Positions 1 to 10,700 of a stretch of DNA of 64,000 bases are shown in pieces. Under the pieces are notes generated by a model. That model was not told the origin of the DNA. It did no database searches and saw only the letters and a list, made by a program, of their open reading frames with translations. Positions within the stretch are counted from its first letter, which is position 1. Every line of letters starts with the position of its first letter. Position numbers and translations under genes: made by a program. The stretch spans positions 368,739 to 432,738 of the forward strand of contig JAJJXM010000058.1 of the NCBI GenBank assembly GCA_024516155.1, given 5' to 3'. The stretch is from Pyronema omphalodes. Taxonomy: Eukaryota; Ascomycota; Pezizomycetes; Pezizales; Pyronemataceae.

Positions 1-567
1 CGCCCAGACTTCCCAAGGGAACCAACTTCCAAACTAAGCTTAGGAGATAAGACGTGAGTCAATCCTTTGACATATCTGCCGATGGCTCGCATCATGCTGC
101 ATGCGCAATTATATTAATTGCTCACTTGCATGATGCGCCTCGTCTCAGATTAATCCTTGACATTCCTCGCCGTGCTACCACACCTTCCAATCAGGTATTG
201 GGGTTAAGCGCCTAGTGGAAGGTTACTCCACTTGAGCGCATAATGCAATAACTCCTCTGATAATAACATGTGAGTCATATATCGCATGAGTCGTCTTGAT
301 CATAGATCTCCCTAGAGAATCTCGATTGCGAGTGAAGGAATCTGACATCATAAGGCAGACTATGCCTTACCGGAGCGCACTGCCCCGTCACATTCCTGTG
401 TGATGTCATAACAGCCCCACCTGCGCGCACTTGCGCGCAGCCACACCCTGGTGTGTACGCAAACGCCGTCTTATCTTGCAGTTGGTAGTCATTGGCCCAA
501 GGTCGCGTCATATCAGTTCCATCCAACAGTTTCCCTGAGTGGTGTTCGTTGCTGCAGGACGTCGTCT
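1..567. repeat. Non-coding repeat R1, copy 1 (uninterrupted)
   Basis: About 565 bp closely matching 47468-47968 plus 54940-54984, where the second copy is split by LINE I. No credible coding frame is present. The two copies diverge right after the shared GCTGCAGGA near 559-567, which in copy 2 is where the LTR of element J begins. This copy therefore shows the unoccupied sequence on both counts. It may belong to an unidentified LTR or other dispersed repeat, since neither terminal inverted repeats nor a TSD could be assigned. Confidence 0.75.
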
Positions 568-1102
568 CATGCTAACGCAATCTTGACCCTTGTCCTGAGC
601 TCCACTCCTGTTGGCTGACTAGACTCTGCCTTGTTCCTTGGCCGACTATCCGCCCAACTCAGACCTCGGATGATCCTATTCGTCTGCCCTGCTCTGTCCT
701 GAGAATTCCCTTCTCTTGCAAGCCCTCCGGTAGCCGTGCTTGGTGGAACACAACCTCAAGTATAAGGAGGTGTCCTTTCGCCGTCGTCTTCTGTCTCCAT
801 CAGCGTTGTCTGTAGTTTTCTCATGGGTAAGTCGACACCCATGAGGTAAGTTGTTCCTCGTTCCCATCCATCTTTGATCCTCCCAAACTGACAGTGAATA
901 ACAGGTAGCGACGCCTCGGGCCGGGATCCTCGTGAGGTCCTTTCGGAAAGTCACGAATCACGTGACGTGGCTAGCTGGAGCTCCTCAGGGGGTTCCGGCC
1001 CGGGATACTAACCTTATTATTCATTCTCCTGTCGAGTTTGCCATGTTCTCTAAATGTTATACATGTTACCTATTCTATACTCACACAATATAGGGTGTGA
1101 CA
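568..1102. other. Unassigned intergenic DNA, possible LTR remnant
   Basis: No coding frame of interest and no second copy in the window. The right edge reads GTGTGACA, which on the minus strand is TGTCACAC, like the LTR starts of the chromoviruses here (TGTCACAA). A CTGAC at 1103-1107 recurs at 615-619, so a minus-strand solo LTR of about 480 bp is possible. CTGAC also occurs near 888, so the left edge is not secure. Confidence 0.3.
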
Positions 1103-1104
1103 CT

Positions 1105-1624
1105 GACAACTCCAACGTACTGCACCCCCTTGCCTATTTTTCACGAAAATTAAAAGAAGCGGGGCTCAATTATGACATCCACAATGAAGACCTCCTGGCA
1201 ATAGTGGAAGCGTTAGACAAATGGTCTACATACTGCAAATCGACAAAACACAGTTTCCGGATACTGTCAGACCATAAATATCTGGAGTATTGGCAAACGA
1301 AGAGGGACCTCAACCTCCAACAGGCCCGATGGGCTGAACAACTGGCTAACTATGACTCCACCATCACTTATCGACCAGGGAAGTTGGCAGGTAAACCCGA
1401 CATATTGTCCCGAGAGTCAGGAGACTCTCCCTGAGAAGGGGAGATGAAGCACCGGCAGAATCGAAGCCGAGTCCTCCTTCCCCAGGAAGTCTTTCATGTG
1501 AACGGGACACAATTGATAAGACTCACCCCGGATACCGACCTCATTACCGAAATTCGGAAGAAGACGAGGACCGATACAGAAACTCAGGAGGTAATCCGCA
1601 AACTTCGGGGAGGAATAACCCGAG
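1105..1624 (+). pseudogene. Gy1 pol fragment: RNase H domain and linker
   Basis: This is the remnant of the gypsy RNase H region, recognised by YFSRKLKEAGLNYDIHNEDLLAIVEAL and the following ILSDHK stretch, and by the close match to Gy2 pol. A stop at 1432-1434 replaces the Trp codon (TGG to TGA) present in Gy2. The frame then continues as the linker before integrase until H1 interrupts it. The catalytic first Asp region of RNase H lies upstream of the truncation and is missing, so the fragment cannot be functional. Confidence 0.85.
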
Positions 1625-3567
1625 TTTGTTTGTTTGTTCTCTCATTACTTGTTTGCAACCCGAAGGTTATGACAAGGGACAGATAAATACAAAAGAGAAG
1701 AAGAAAGAAATGTAAAAGCAAAAACCCAGTCTCCACCTCTACCAGTCTCCTCCTCTTGATCGTTGTGGGTGTGGGGTCTGTCCCCACTGTTACTACGGGG
1801 GTTTCTTGTCCAAGCGCGTCTGATGTTCCAAGTGCCCTGCTTGCACAGAGGCCGCCTCGCCGGGCTCCTCCCTTTCCTCCTCCCTTCCCCTTCCCGTGTT
1901 TAGCCATTTTTCCGCCTTTATTTCCTCCACAAAGCAAAAACAAAACCAAAGCAAAGTTAAACAGCCGCCGGGCCACCCGTGCCCCCACTCTCCTCTCCTC
2001 TCTCCCCTCCTCCGCCGGTGTCTCCTGACTCTTTGCCCTTCGAGACACCCGGGCCCGCCCTGCCCCTCTTCTCCTCCCCTCTCTCCCCTTCTCCTTCCTT
2101 CTTCCTCAGCCTTCTTGCTGCTCCCCCTCGCCTCTCTCCCCTTCTTGTCGGTGGTGTTGTTAGTCCAAGATTGCCATTCCCAAGCACAATCTGGACGTTG
2201 ATGCCTCCGCTCTTGACTACTTCTGCCCAAGTCTTCTTTGCAGAGGAGGTTGTCGTTCTGGGTTGGTGGGTATTCTTTCCCCGGCCACCATTCTTTGTTG
2301 TAGGGGTCTTGCTGGGTGGCGCTGCCGTAGGTGTCGTCTCCTTCGCTTTCTGCTTCTTCCTCTGTGTAGCCTTCGCCTCCACAGTCTTCCATCCGTTCGT
2401 CTCAGCAGGGGCAGTGCTTGGGGCGTCGGGTAGAGGTGTGTCCTGAGCAGATGAACTGTCAGGGTGAGGTTCCGGTGTCGCATCGGTTGACGTGATTGCG
2501 AGGAGAGGTAGGGGGGACATAGGCTTGAGGGCATCAAGCTTGTCCTGGGCGGCGGTAGTCGCATGTTTCGAGTGCAGCAGGCTTCGCACCGGTGATGCCG
2601 CTCTCGGTTTGTGGTTCACCGGTCTTCTGTTTGTCGGTGAGGAGGGTTCGGTGTTCTGGTCACTTCCCCTTCGCTTTCTCTTGCCAGGAGGGTTGCGAAC
2701 AGCGTCCAGGACATCCTGAATGTCATGTTGGACGACGGACAGTTGCATAGTCATCTCTTCCATCGCTGAGGAAGAGGCCGTAAGGTTCGGTGAGGGGGGC
2801 GCCGAAATGACTTGTTGCTGTTCGTCGATTTTCTTCGTCAGGGCGTCCACAGCAGCCTTGAGAGCTGCTGTTTCTTTCTGTGTAGAGTTGTATGCTGCGC
2901 GCAGCTTCGTGTTTTCGTCCAGCAGAATGCTGAATTTCGACATCATAACGTCGAATCTGTGGCGCATCTCATCGCTGTTGTTGCGTACGGTGTCATCGAG
3001 GGTATTGAAGCGTCGCTGTGTGTCCCGGTGGATCTGTTGTATCCCCAGGAAGCTTGCTCCAGTGTACTCGGCGTAGTAGTCTGTAAACAGTTGATCTAGG
3101 GTGGCATAGCTGTCGTCAACTGTGACTGCATCATTAATTGCAGATACCAATGTGCGACGGTAGTTACTGAGCCGGTTGTGTTCAGTTGTCGCCTGTTGCT
3201 GCTTTGTTGAAGCCGAAGGAACTGGTGATCCTGCCAAGACCACGCTCTGGAAGGGCTTTCCAGCGAAGTTTCCATCAACTTCATCAACTTTTCCATCTCT
3301 TCCATCAAAAGTAGGATTGGATCCATCATGAGGAAGGTTGGCTAGAACATTGTACGCGTTTTCGGACCGTTTCGATCGTCGGGCGTTGTTCTGTCGTTGT
3401 TTTGGCGACATTTCGTGAGGTGGGGTAAGCCAAAACTCGTGAAAACTCTGATTTTGCGACAAAAGTCAACAAAAACAACGTAGAATTCCCTGAAAACTCA
3501 GAGAATAACGTAACAGAGTGCTGCGAATCCGAATCCGATGAGAAAACCGGGGGTTTCGGTGCTCGTT
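1625..3567 (-). mobile_element. H1: non-autonomous LINE-like element, ORF without RT
   Basis: The minus-strand element of 1943 bp is flanked by a perfect 14-bp TSD inside Gy1 pol. Its 3' end at 1625 carries the TTTG tail (CAAA on its own strand), the AACC-UUCG-GGTT hairpin at 1657-1668 and the ~340-bp 3' region shared with the D/A/E LINEs. Its 5' end is about 40 bp shorter than those of H2-H4 and starts at AACGAGCACCG, so it is slightly 5'-truncated. Apart from the single ORF nothing is encoded; there is no RT, endonuclease or RNase H. Confidence 0.85.
1957..3411 (-). CDS. H-family protein (H1 copy), ORF1-like, 484 aa
   Basis: This is a protein of unknown function from a non-autonomous retroelement. 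The frame is open further upstream to a TTG, but the first ATG (MSPKQRQ...) is at 3411, giving 484 aa. In order it has a basic N-terminus, a conserved stretch to about residue 78, a variable block (~79-117), a predicted coiled coil (~128-201 and 216-240), a basic GKRKRRG nuclear-localisation-like patch (~243), a Pro/Ser/Thr-rich region, a WKTVEAKATQRKK stretch, a TWAEVVKSGG motif and a Gly/Glu/Arg-rich tail. There is no zinc knuckle, RT or endonuclease. Coiled coil plus basic patches suggest an RNA-binding, ORF1-like role, which is inference. The frame is uninterrupted. Confidence 0.75.
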   Translation of the reverse strand: MSPKQRQNNARRSKRSENAYNVLANLPHDGSNPTFDGRDGKVDEVDGNFAGKPFQSVVLAGSPVPSASTKQQQATTEHNRLSNYRRTLVSAINDAVTVDDSYATLDQLFTDYYAEYTGASFLGIQQIHRDTQRRFNTLDDTVRNNSDEMRHRFDVMMSKFSILLDENTKLRAAYNSTQKETAALKAAVDALTKKIDEQQQVISAPPSPNLTASSSAMEEMTMQLSVVQHDIQDVLDAVRNPPGKRKRRGSDQNTEPSSPTNRRPVNHKPRAASPVRSLLHSKHATTAAQDKLDALKPMSPLPLLAITSTDATPEPHPDSSSAQDTPLPDAPSTAPAETNGWKTVEAKATQRKKQKAKETTPTAAPPSKTPTTKNGGRGKNTHQPRTTTSSAKKTWAEVVKSGGINVQIVLGNGNLGLTTPPTRRGERRGGAARRLRKKEGEGERGEEKRGRAGPGVSKGKESGDTGGGGERGEESGGTGGPAAV

Positions 3568-3581
3568 AGGAATAACCCGAG

Positions 3582-4967
3582 ACAATAGGGTCCCCTTGGG
3601 GTTATGCGAGGAAAGACATGGGTTACTCCTATACGAGGGATTGTTATGGGTCCCTGATGACGACGATCTGAGGTTACAAATCCTATGACAACATCACGAC
3701 TCCCAAGCCGCGGGGCATCCGGGAAGGGCAAGGACCCTGGAGTTGGTCAGCCAAAATGTTTACTAGCCACAACAACGACAGTATGTGACTCGATATGTCG
3801 ACTACTGTGATACCTGTAAACGTATCAAACCCATTAAGCACGCCCCCTTCGGTTTCTTACGACCATTACAGATTCCAGAAAGACCATGGGAATCCATCTC
3901 CATGGATTTTATCACGGGTCTTCAGGAAGATGGGGGAATGAACACGATATGGGTGATTGTGAACCCCTTAACGAAGATGGCCCACCTGGTAGCATGTAAG
4001 GACACTATGGGGCCTAGGGCACTCGCGGACGGGTTCCTCACACATGTGGTACGGGCCCACGGGCTCCCCGGCAGCATCATCTCGGACCGGGGGTCCTTAT
4101 TCACCTCTCAGTTCTGGAAGAGGGTTATGGAGGCAATGGGGACCTCGAGGAACCTGAGCACGATGTTCCACCCAGAGTCCGACGGACAGACAGAGATGGT
4201 CAACGCGATCCTCGAGCAGTACCTCAGGGCGTACTGTAACGACCAACAAAACAATTGGAACCAACTCCTCCCTATGGCGGAGTTCTGCTACAATGACTTC
4301 CACTCAGGAACGACCAAGGTGTCCCCCTTCTTCGCGAATTACGGATATCACCCCCGTTTTACCCAACCGCTCAGGTGAAGTCATGGAAGGAAATCCCGAG
4401 GTCTCCAAATATGTTGGTGCCCTCAACCGACTTCACGAGGATCTAAGGGCAGAGGTCCACTATGCCCAGACTGCTGATGCGGAACAGGCGAACCGCCATC
4501 GACACCCGGATCCGGTCCTTCGAGTGGGAGATCGGGTCTGGCTGAAGAGGACGAATCTGAAAACCACCCGACCTTCCAACAACGTCGACTACAAGCTATT
4601 GGGCCCCTATACCATCTTGTCGAGGGTAGGGTCGCGAGCTTATGAGCTGGACCTCCCCCCAAACGCAAAGATCCATCCAGGATTTCACATCTCCCTGCTA
4701 GAACAGTCTGAACCTACTTCGACCACCATGCCAGGCCATATTCGGCCCCCTCCGCTACCGATCATCCTCGACGACGAGGAAGAGTGGGAAGTTGAAGAGA
4801 TAGTGGATTCTTGACGCCATCGGGGACAGATCAAATATTGAGCCAAGTGGACTGGTTTCCACGACCCCGATACGACCTGGTACCCCGCTGACAATTTCCA
4901 AAACTCCCCCGACGCCATCACCCAATTCCACCGCAGGTACCCTAATGAACCTGCCCCACAGCTCTAA
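3582..4967 (+). pseudogene. Gy1 pol fragment: integrase, GPY motif and chromodomain
   Basis: The DDE integrase core is recognisable (MDFITGL, ISDRGS, ESDGQTEMVNAILEQ), followed by the GPY/F module (LLGPYTILSRVGSRAYELDLPP) and a C-terminal chromodomain (EWEVEEIVDS...YRAKWTGF). Relative to Gy2 it has a CGA-to-TGA stop and a TGG-to-TAG stop before 3785, a 1-bp insertion near 4372 that shifts frame, and another CGA-to-TGA stop inside the chromodomain at 4812-4814. It ends at TAA 4965-4967. It is not functional. Confidence 0.9.
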
Positions 4968-6034
4968 TAGACGACAGAACGAATTCTGAGGACCCCCCGT
5001 CCACTTTGGGCTCGTACCGAACCCCTACTCCTCCGGCAAAAAAGAAATCCCCTCACCCCACGATCCCGCACGCAGAACTACACTGGTCGTTCTGTAACAA
5101 CGATTCCTGCTCTATTCACCTCCAATCGAAACTAAACGACAATCACTTGCCAGCGGTTGCGCAAGCAATTGCGGCACGCATAAAAAAATCATGTAGCTGC
5201 GGGCAGCTACATGATCCCGAGTTTGAATGGGTGATCCGACATCGAAGGATGGACCCGCGACAAGCCTGCAAAGCATGGCAAAAAGGAAAAAAACTCTGCA
5301 ACGTGTGCAAGTTCTTGGTCGACAAAGACGGACACGACCAGAGATGCGGCATGAGCGGATGGAAACCCCCGACGGAGACCAAGACAACGATCCCACCCTG
5401 CAAGGACGAGCCCGAGACAGGAACGGAACCTCCCGTCTCCACGGAAAATCGGGAAAACGAACCACCCCGTCCCCGCGAACTGGAATCAGAGGACCCCACC
5501 ATCCATACCATCTGACACCAACTCCCAGTGATTATGATGACCGGACCCTCGGACCACGAGAAGGTGGCAATCAACCTGTCCTTCTATCAGACACCGGATC
5601 CGGAGCAGCATCTCCCCACGGTGGACTCCCGACCAACCAACGACCTGACATCCGCCCCTTGTTCGGATCCCCCGGAGCCCCCCGCCTCAGGGCACCAACA
5701 CGATCAAATACCCCCGTTCTCCTTGAGGCACCAACAAGAACAAATAACGGCGCCCCCCTTAGGACACCGACAAGAGCAAATACCACCTTATGTTCTCGAG
5801 GACATCACCCATGACGTCGTACGTCGCCGACATCGGGGGGGGCAGTATCGGGGACGGTCCCCCATCCGTAGGCCTGCTTTGGTGACTGCCTACGGCCTCG
5901 CCGGAGTCTCGGCCTGGAGGGGGGGGCTTATGTCACAACGCTCCCGTGACATGCTCATGGCCTCCGCCGTCACCACCGCAGGGCTATGGCTGGTTACCAT
6001 CACCCTAGCAACCTGCTACGCAATCATGAAGTGA
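4967..6034 (+). pseudogene. Gy1 ORF3, inactivated copy of the post-pol ORF
   Basis: This is the counterpart of the intact 355-aa ORF3 of Gy2. The start is lost because the TAATG that couples pol stop and ORF3 start in Gy2 reads TAATA here. A single CGA-to-TGA change makes a stop at 5513-5515, after which the same frame continues to 6034. The Cys/His-rich N-terminal part and the C-terminal hydrophobic segment (TTAGLWLVTITLATCYA) remain legible. The last ~104 bp lie within the 3' LTR. Confidence 0.8.
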
Positions 6035-6718
6035 TAGGGATAGGGTTAGGGCAAGGGGCTGGGCCCCTTGCCGGGGATTTTCATATGTTAGGAATTATTT
6101 ATTATTTGAGATTATTTTAGGTATCACGGCCGTTAGGAAAATGTTGGAATCTTTTACTTATCTCTTATGTATTTGGAGTTACGGCGGTTAGCAAGGTAGT
6201 TATCTTTTTTGGTATGTATTGTTTCTTTAGTATTTGGAATTACGGCGGTTAGCAAGTTATCTTTTTGGTATGTACTGTTTCTTTATTATTTGGAATTACG
6301 GCGGTCAGCAAGGTAGTTATCTTTTGGTATGTATTGTTCCCTTGTTCTATTATTTGGAATTACGGCGGTTGGCAGTGGTGGGGGATGTTGGTCATGTATT
6401 TAGTTCTCACGGCGGTTAGCATTGGAGCGTTCTCCGCAGGCGGAGAATGCTGAGTCACGAGTCATGAAGGAGCAAGTATAAGAGGAGGAAGTTTGTATGT
6501 AGTTGATTTCTTCACGCAATCAAGTTTCTATTTACTATAATCCTATCTACAAAAGTTCCCTTGTGGCATCTCCATCTCTTCTAAAAACTCACCTGTGATT
6601 TCCCAGCAAACCCTCGCCCATTCCCAACCTCCCAGCCTTCCCCAAGCCGCCGCCGCCCCGCCCTTCGCCAAAACCCCGCGCTGCCTGTCGTCAGTAACCG
6701 TGGATACGGATTTTGATA
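5931..6718 (+). repeat. Gy1 3' LTR
   Basis: The LTR starts TGTCACAACGCTCCCG, directly after a polypurine tract (GGAGGGGGGG), and ends GGATTTTGATA. It is about 788 bp and matches the two 789-bp LTRs of Gy2 with scattered differences. The U3 part holds the ORF3 C-terminus, a tandem-repeat block at about 6170-6380, an inverted repeat at 6430-6447, two bZIP-like TGAGTCA/GAGTCA sites at 6451-6465 and a TATA-like GTATAAG at 6475-6481. The inferred transcript start (R) is ACGCAATCAAG at 6514. Confidence 0.9.
6171..6380 (+). repeat. U3 tandem repeats in the Gy1 LTR (ATTTGGAATTACGGCGGTTAGC units)
   Basis: Four imperfect copies of a roughly 60-65 bp unit each contain TATTTGGAATTACGGCGGTTAGCA followed by an AT-rich GGTATGTATTG stretch. 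The same units occur in both Gy2 LTRs (about 20350-20650 and 34020-34330). Tandem units upstream of a TATA box in U3 commonly act as enhancers; that role here is inference. Confidence 0.7.
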
Positions 6719-6886
6719 TCTTCCCTATACTGTTGATTTCTACTTGCCTTGTATTGACTTAGCTTTCCCGAAATATCAGGAGCCGCCCTGGAAGCCACTG
6801 CCATTATGGGCCCGGTCTTGACCCCCTTCAACTACCGCAAATGTCAAAATGCCAGTGGTCTGCTCCTCGCCGGCAAGAGTTCCTGG
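6719..6886 (+). pseudogene. Gag-like fragment (Copia-type?), part 1
   Basis: This stretch lies between the Gy1 LTR and LINE D. A frame open from 6758 contains an ATG at 6806 and reads MGPVLTPFNYRKCQNASGLL and then a GKSSWNIVDG segment. That resembles the start of Copia-family gag (N-Y-x-x-W ... L..IVDG). The frame runs straight on in 13794-13906 once LINE D and one TSD copy are removed, so it was one ORF before the insertion. Identification as Copia gag is tentative. Confidence 0.4.
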
Positions 6887-6918
6887 TTTGTTTGTTTGTT
6901 CTCTCATTACTTGTTTGC

Positions 6919-6930
6919 AACCCGAAGGTT
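6919..6930 (-). ncRNA. Conserved 3'-end hairpin of the LINE RNA (AACC-UUCG-GGTT)
   Basis: On the element strand AACC, TTCG and GGTT form a 4-bp stem closed by a C(UUCG)G tetraloop, about 30 bp before the CAAA tail. It recurs at 30116-30127 (E), 39509-39520 (A), 41056-41067 (B), 1657-1668, 44944-44955, 45005-45016 and 58600-58611 (H1-H4). Versions with other loops occur at 48020-48031 (LINE I) and 58484-58496 (K). In stringent LINEs such a 3' stem-loop is what RT recognises; here that role is inferred. Confidence 0.65.
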
Positions 6931-7599
6931 ATGACAAGGGACAGATAAATACAAAAGAGAAGAAGAAAGAAATGTAAAAGCAAAAACCCAGTCTCCACCT
7001 CTACCAGTCTCCTCCCCTTGATCGTTGTGGTTGTGGGGTCTGTCCCCACTGTTACTACGGGGGTTTCTTGTCCAAGCGCGTCTGATGTTCCAAGTGCCCT
7101 GCTTGCACAGAGGCCGCCTCGCCGGGCTCCTCCCTTTCCTCCTCCCTTCCCCTTCCCATGTTTAGCCATTTTACCGCCTTTGTTTCCTCCGCGTACAAAA
7201 GAAAAAGGTAACTCCCGCCGCCCTCCTGTGCCCCTTCCCCGTGCCCCTCTCTCTCCTTTCGCAACGCCTCGCACTCCTCCCGCCCTCCGAACATAAGAAA
7301 AACATCGTCGCACCCAAACAAAGGAAAGTACAAAAGAAACTCGTCTGCCCTCTCTCGCCTGCCGTCCCCTTCATCTCCCTTCCTGTGCACCATTCCACCA
7401 TCCGTTCCCTTCTCACCCGCCGTACCATAAAACAACTCCAACCCGTAAGACAAACAATTGAAAGACAAAGAAAAGAAAACTCAAAACACCCGAACCCCAA
7501 GCAGACCCAAGCAACGACCCCAGCCCGATCCCGTCACCGCGTGCCCGTTCCCTTTCTCTCCGCCTATCCCTCTTCTACCTTCCCCTTTTGCTTGTCCCC

Positions 7600-7624
<25 letters not shown>
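7600..7624 (-). repeat. Internal oligo(A) tract in the LINE D 3'UTR
   Basis: A run of about 25 T (A on the element strand) lies ~95 bp downstream of the ORF2 stop and ~700 bp before the real 3' end. The same tract occurs in LINE E (29527-29545), A (38797-38826) and B (40367-40386), with different lengths. Confidence 0.9.
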
Positions 7625-7630
<6 letters not shown>

Positions 7631-7717
7631 CAGAAATCCTAAGTAAGAAAGCACTGCAAAATCAGCGCGGGCGAAAGTTCCTAAGGTACTGCGGTCAGTG
7701 TAGTCAGCGGTAGGGGT

Positions 7718-10700
7718 CTATCCCCTTCTGCGAGGCTTCTCTAGCCGGGAGTGTGCCCAGGTCGAGGTAGCAACCTTGGTTGCAGAGATAAAGGTGGAAA
7801 GAGCCTTGGTGCCGGAGGGGGTGTCCAGAATGGTGTTTAGGTTGATCCGGGAGTGTTGTCTGAGTTTGAGGTCCTTCCTGAGTGTGGAGCGAGCGGCCTG
7901 GAATTCGGGGCAGCTCAGGAGGAGGTGTCGAGGCGTCTGCGGTGGATGGATTGGGCAGCTGCAGCTGCGGGAGGGGTATGCGTCGGATGGAGGGTGGGCC
8001 AAGCAGTTGAGGAAGTACCCGTGGCCGGTGCGAAGACCCAGGATTGCAGTTGATATCCAGCGGGGGTTTTCGGTGTACGCAGTGTCCATTGTGCAGCGGT
8101 GTGTGGCGGTGTACGTGCGCGGTCGGGGGGAAGAGGTGAACCAGGTAGCCCAGTCTTCGGTGTACCTCTCTCGAGCGCGGCGGCGCAGCCAAGTGAGGGA
8201 TATCGGTATTCGTCGGCGTGGCGGTACTGTTGTCGCCTGTCGGGCCAGTTCGTCGGCGGCTTCGTTTCCGGGGACGCTAGTGTGTCCTGGGACCCAGTGG
8301 ATGGTAATTGAGGTACCGTAAGCGTGAAGGTCGTGAGCGGTTTTGTGGATGGCCCAGGCGAGCTCCTGGCCGGGGCCTCGACGGAGGTGAGAGGCTCGAT
8401 GTATCGCGGCTTGGTTGTCGGTAAAAACGTGGATGTGTTTGTCGTATAGGTCGTTGCGTCGAATATGTGTCAGGCATGTCCGGAGTCCTTCGTGGATGGC
8501 CATAACTTCCGCGTCGAAGACTTCTGTTCTGCCGCCCATGGGCACTATGGAGTCGACAGGTCGTGGCAGCCCGTGGGGGATGGTGTATCCTGCGCCTGTT
8601 ATGCCGTCAAGTTGAGAGCCGTCCGTGTACAGTAGGATAGTATCCGATCGTTGGCGAAGGGCGTGGAGGAGGAGGAGGTGGTCGTCGGCAGCTTCAGCCT
8701 TCGGGGAGGAGGAGATGTCGATCGTTAATGTAGGGGCGAGGTCGTCGTCGGGGATGTTTTGGGAGGTGTCCTCGATTTCGGCGTTTGGTTGGACCCACGG
8801 GGAGAGGGTGCTGATGACGTGCAGGAGGCGGGACGGGGCTTGTCCTGGGACGTGCCACGGGTGGTCGTACTCGGTGTCCGGGTTGATGGAGGCATCATCG
8901 ATACTCGGGGCGGGAAACGAGACGGGGCAGCGTGTGATGATAGGGTGCGAAGCGGGTAAAGTGAGGGTGCGCAGGGCGTATTTCCGCTGGCGGTTGTCAA
9001 GACGTATTGTGACGGGGGGGAGTGCGGATTCATTGTGGAGGGCCAGGATCGGAGTAGAGGTGAAAGCGTTGAGAATCCTGCGGAGGGCGGTGTTCTGTTG
9101 ATTCTGGAGGGTGCGGGCAAGGTCTTTTTGTTGGTTCCACCATATCTCTGCGCCGTAGTCTGCTCTCGACTGGACACACGCCTGGTAGATTAGTCTTGTA
9201 GCAGCGGGGGACAGACCTGTTTCGTACCGTGCTAACCTACACAGTGCGTTCAGAGTTCTTTGCGCGGCGGTTACTCGTCTAGCTACATGTTTTCTAAAGT
9301 TAAGTTTCCTATCTAAATACAGGCCTATCCACCTCACAACATCCTTCTCTCCTCCTTGTGTTCCCGGTGTGATAACTGTACCGTTTGGTAACTTAACTTT
9401 TTCCTCCTCAGTGATGCTATCGGTGCGTGCCCAGTGGAAATGCAGGAGCTCTGACTTGGCATCGTCAAATGCAATGGCGTTTGCGTCGGCCCACCGAAAG
9501 GCTGTTGTCGTAATGTTCTCAAGTGCGCGGGCGTTCGCGTTTCTGGTGCGTCCCTGGACGACGATCGCTACGTCGTCAATGTAGCTAGGTGTCCAGGCGT
9601 ACGGGTGTGCCTGCGCTAGTTCGTCGAATAATGGGCGGAGGTATAATAAGAAAAGTATGGGGGATGCAGGGGAACCTTGTGGGATGCCTGTTTGCACTGG
9701 GCGTTGCGTGTCAGTTCGCCCATCGAACGCTAGAGCGATCGTGCGATCTGCGAGGAAAGACTGGCACCACGATACTACTGGTCGCGGGCACCCAAGCTGT
9801 CGTAATGTTTGTTGGAGGCGGTCAGCAGAGACGTTGTCGAACGCTCCACGAACATCGAGGAAGAGGGCAGAGGTTAGCATTCCGTGAGATTTCCCAATCT
9901 CAACGTCGTGCACCAGCGCCATCGCTGCGTCAATTGCTGATCTCTGCGGGCGTCCACCTATTTGGTCCCTATGTAGTAAATCGTGAGAGTCTGCCATCGT
10001 GCCTGGGCGAGTGGCCATTAGTTTTTCGAGGGTCTTCCCAAGGCAGTTTAGGAGCGCAATCGGACGGTATGCCTTTGGATTGCTGTAATCCGGCTTGTTA
10101 GGTTTGGCGATAATGAGTGTGGTGGCCTGGCGCCAGCATCGCGGATGGTAGCCTACCGTCCCTAATGTGGCGTAGAGGTTGTTCATGTGTTCGGGGATGG
10201 CAAGGTATGCTTGGCGTAGGCAGGCGAATGTGAGCCCATCGGGTCCGGGCGCCTTCTTCGGCGAGGAGGAGAATATCGCTGTTTCTACCTCTGTCGGTGT
10301 AAAGGTTGTCCACTGCAACTCGCGGCGTGGGGGGAGGACGGACGGAGGCGGTGGTGGCGGCGGCGGGGGAAACAACTTTTGGAAGGCCTCTACCTTTGCG
10401 TCGAAGGAGCTGCAGATTGTTTCTTGGCCGTTTATCATTGCGCGGAGGTTTGGTGTTAGCTGAGCACGTCGAGGGTTGGTGTACCTAAACCCCTGCCACA
10501 CATCGGGTCCTTCGGCTTGGGAAAGGTATTCCTTCCACTTTGCATCTTTCGCCGTTCGAATGGTCCTGTGGTATTCGTTTCGGTGTTGTTTGTAGTTTAG
10601 GTGGGATCTATCGTCACGTTTGCGTTTCCACTTACGTCTTGCTTTGGTCATCTTTTTCCTTGCCTCGGTGACTTCTGCGGTCCACCATCTTTTCGATTGT

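Larger units (their letters stand above)
1103..6718 (+). mobile_element. Gy1: 5'-truncated, decayed chromovirus (Ty3/gypsy)
   Basis: The plus-strand element begins inside the RNase H region of pol and keeps integrase, chromodomain, ORF3 and the 3' LTR. It lacks the 5' LTR, gag, protease and the RT core. It is the same family as Gy2 but older: pol and ORF3 carry several stops and one 1-bp insertion. Element H1 interrupts it at 1625-3567, flanked by a 14-bp TSD (AGGAATAACCCGAG at 1611-1624 and 3568-3581). No TSD for Gy1 itself can be found because its 5' end is gone. Confidence 0.9.

Noticed and set aside
615..1107. A minus-strand solo LTR with CTGAC duplication
   Set aside because: The right edge looks like an LTR start, but CTGAC is only 5 bp, occurs again near 888, and the left edge lacks a clear LTR end; kept only as a possibility.
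1754..2446. Long Pro/Ser-rich frames on the strand opposite the H ORF and the LINE 3'UTR (also near 4420-4840 of other copies and at 48072-48804)
   Set aside because: They follow the C/T-rich composition of the purine-rich element strand, vary between copies and have no recognisable domain.
9589..10101. Long frames antisense to LINE ORF2 (for example 170 codons with many Cys)
   Set aside because: They recur in every LINE copy as mirror frames of the RT coding sequence and break where ORF2 is unaffected; no independent support.
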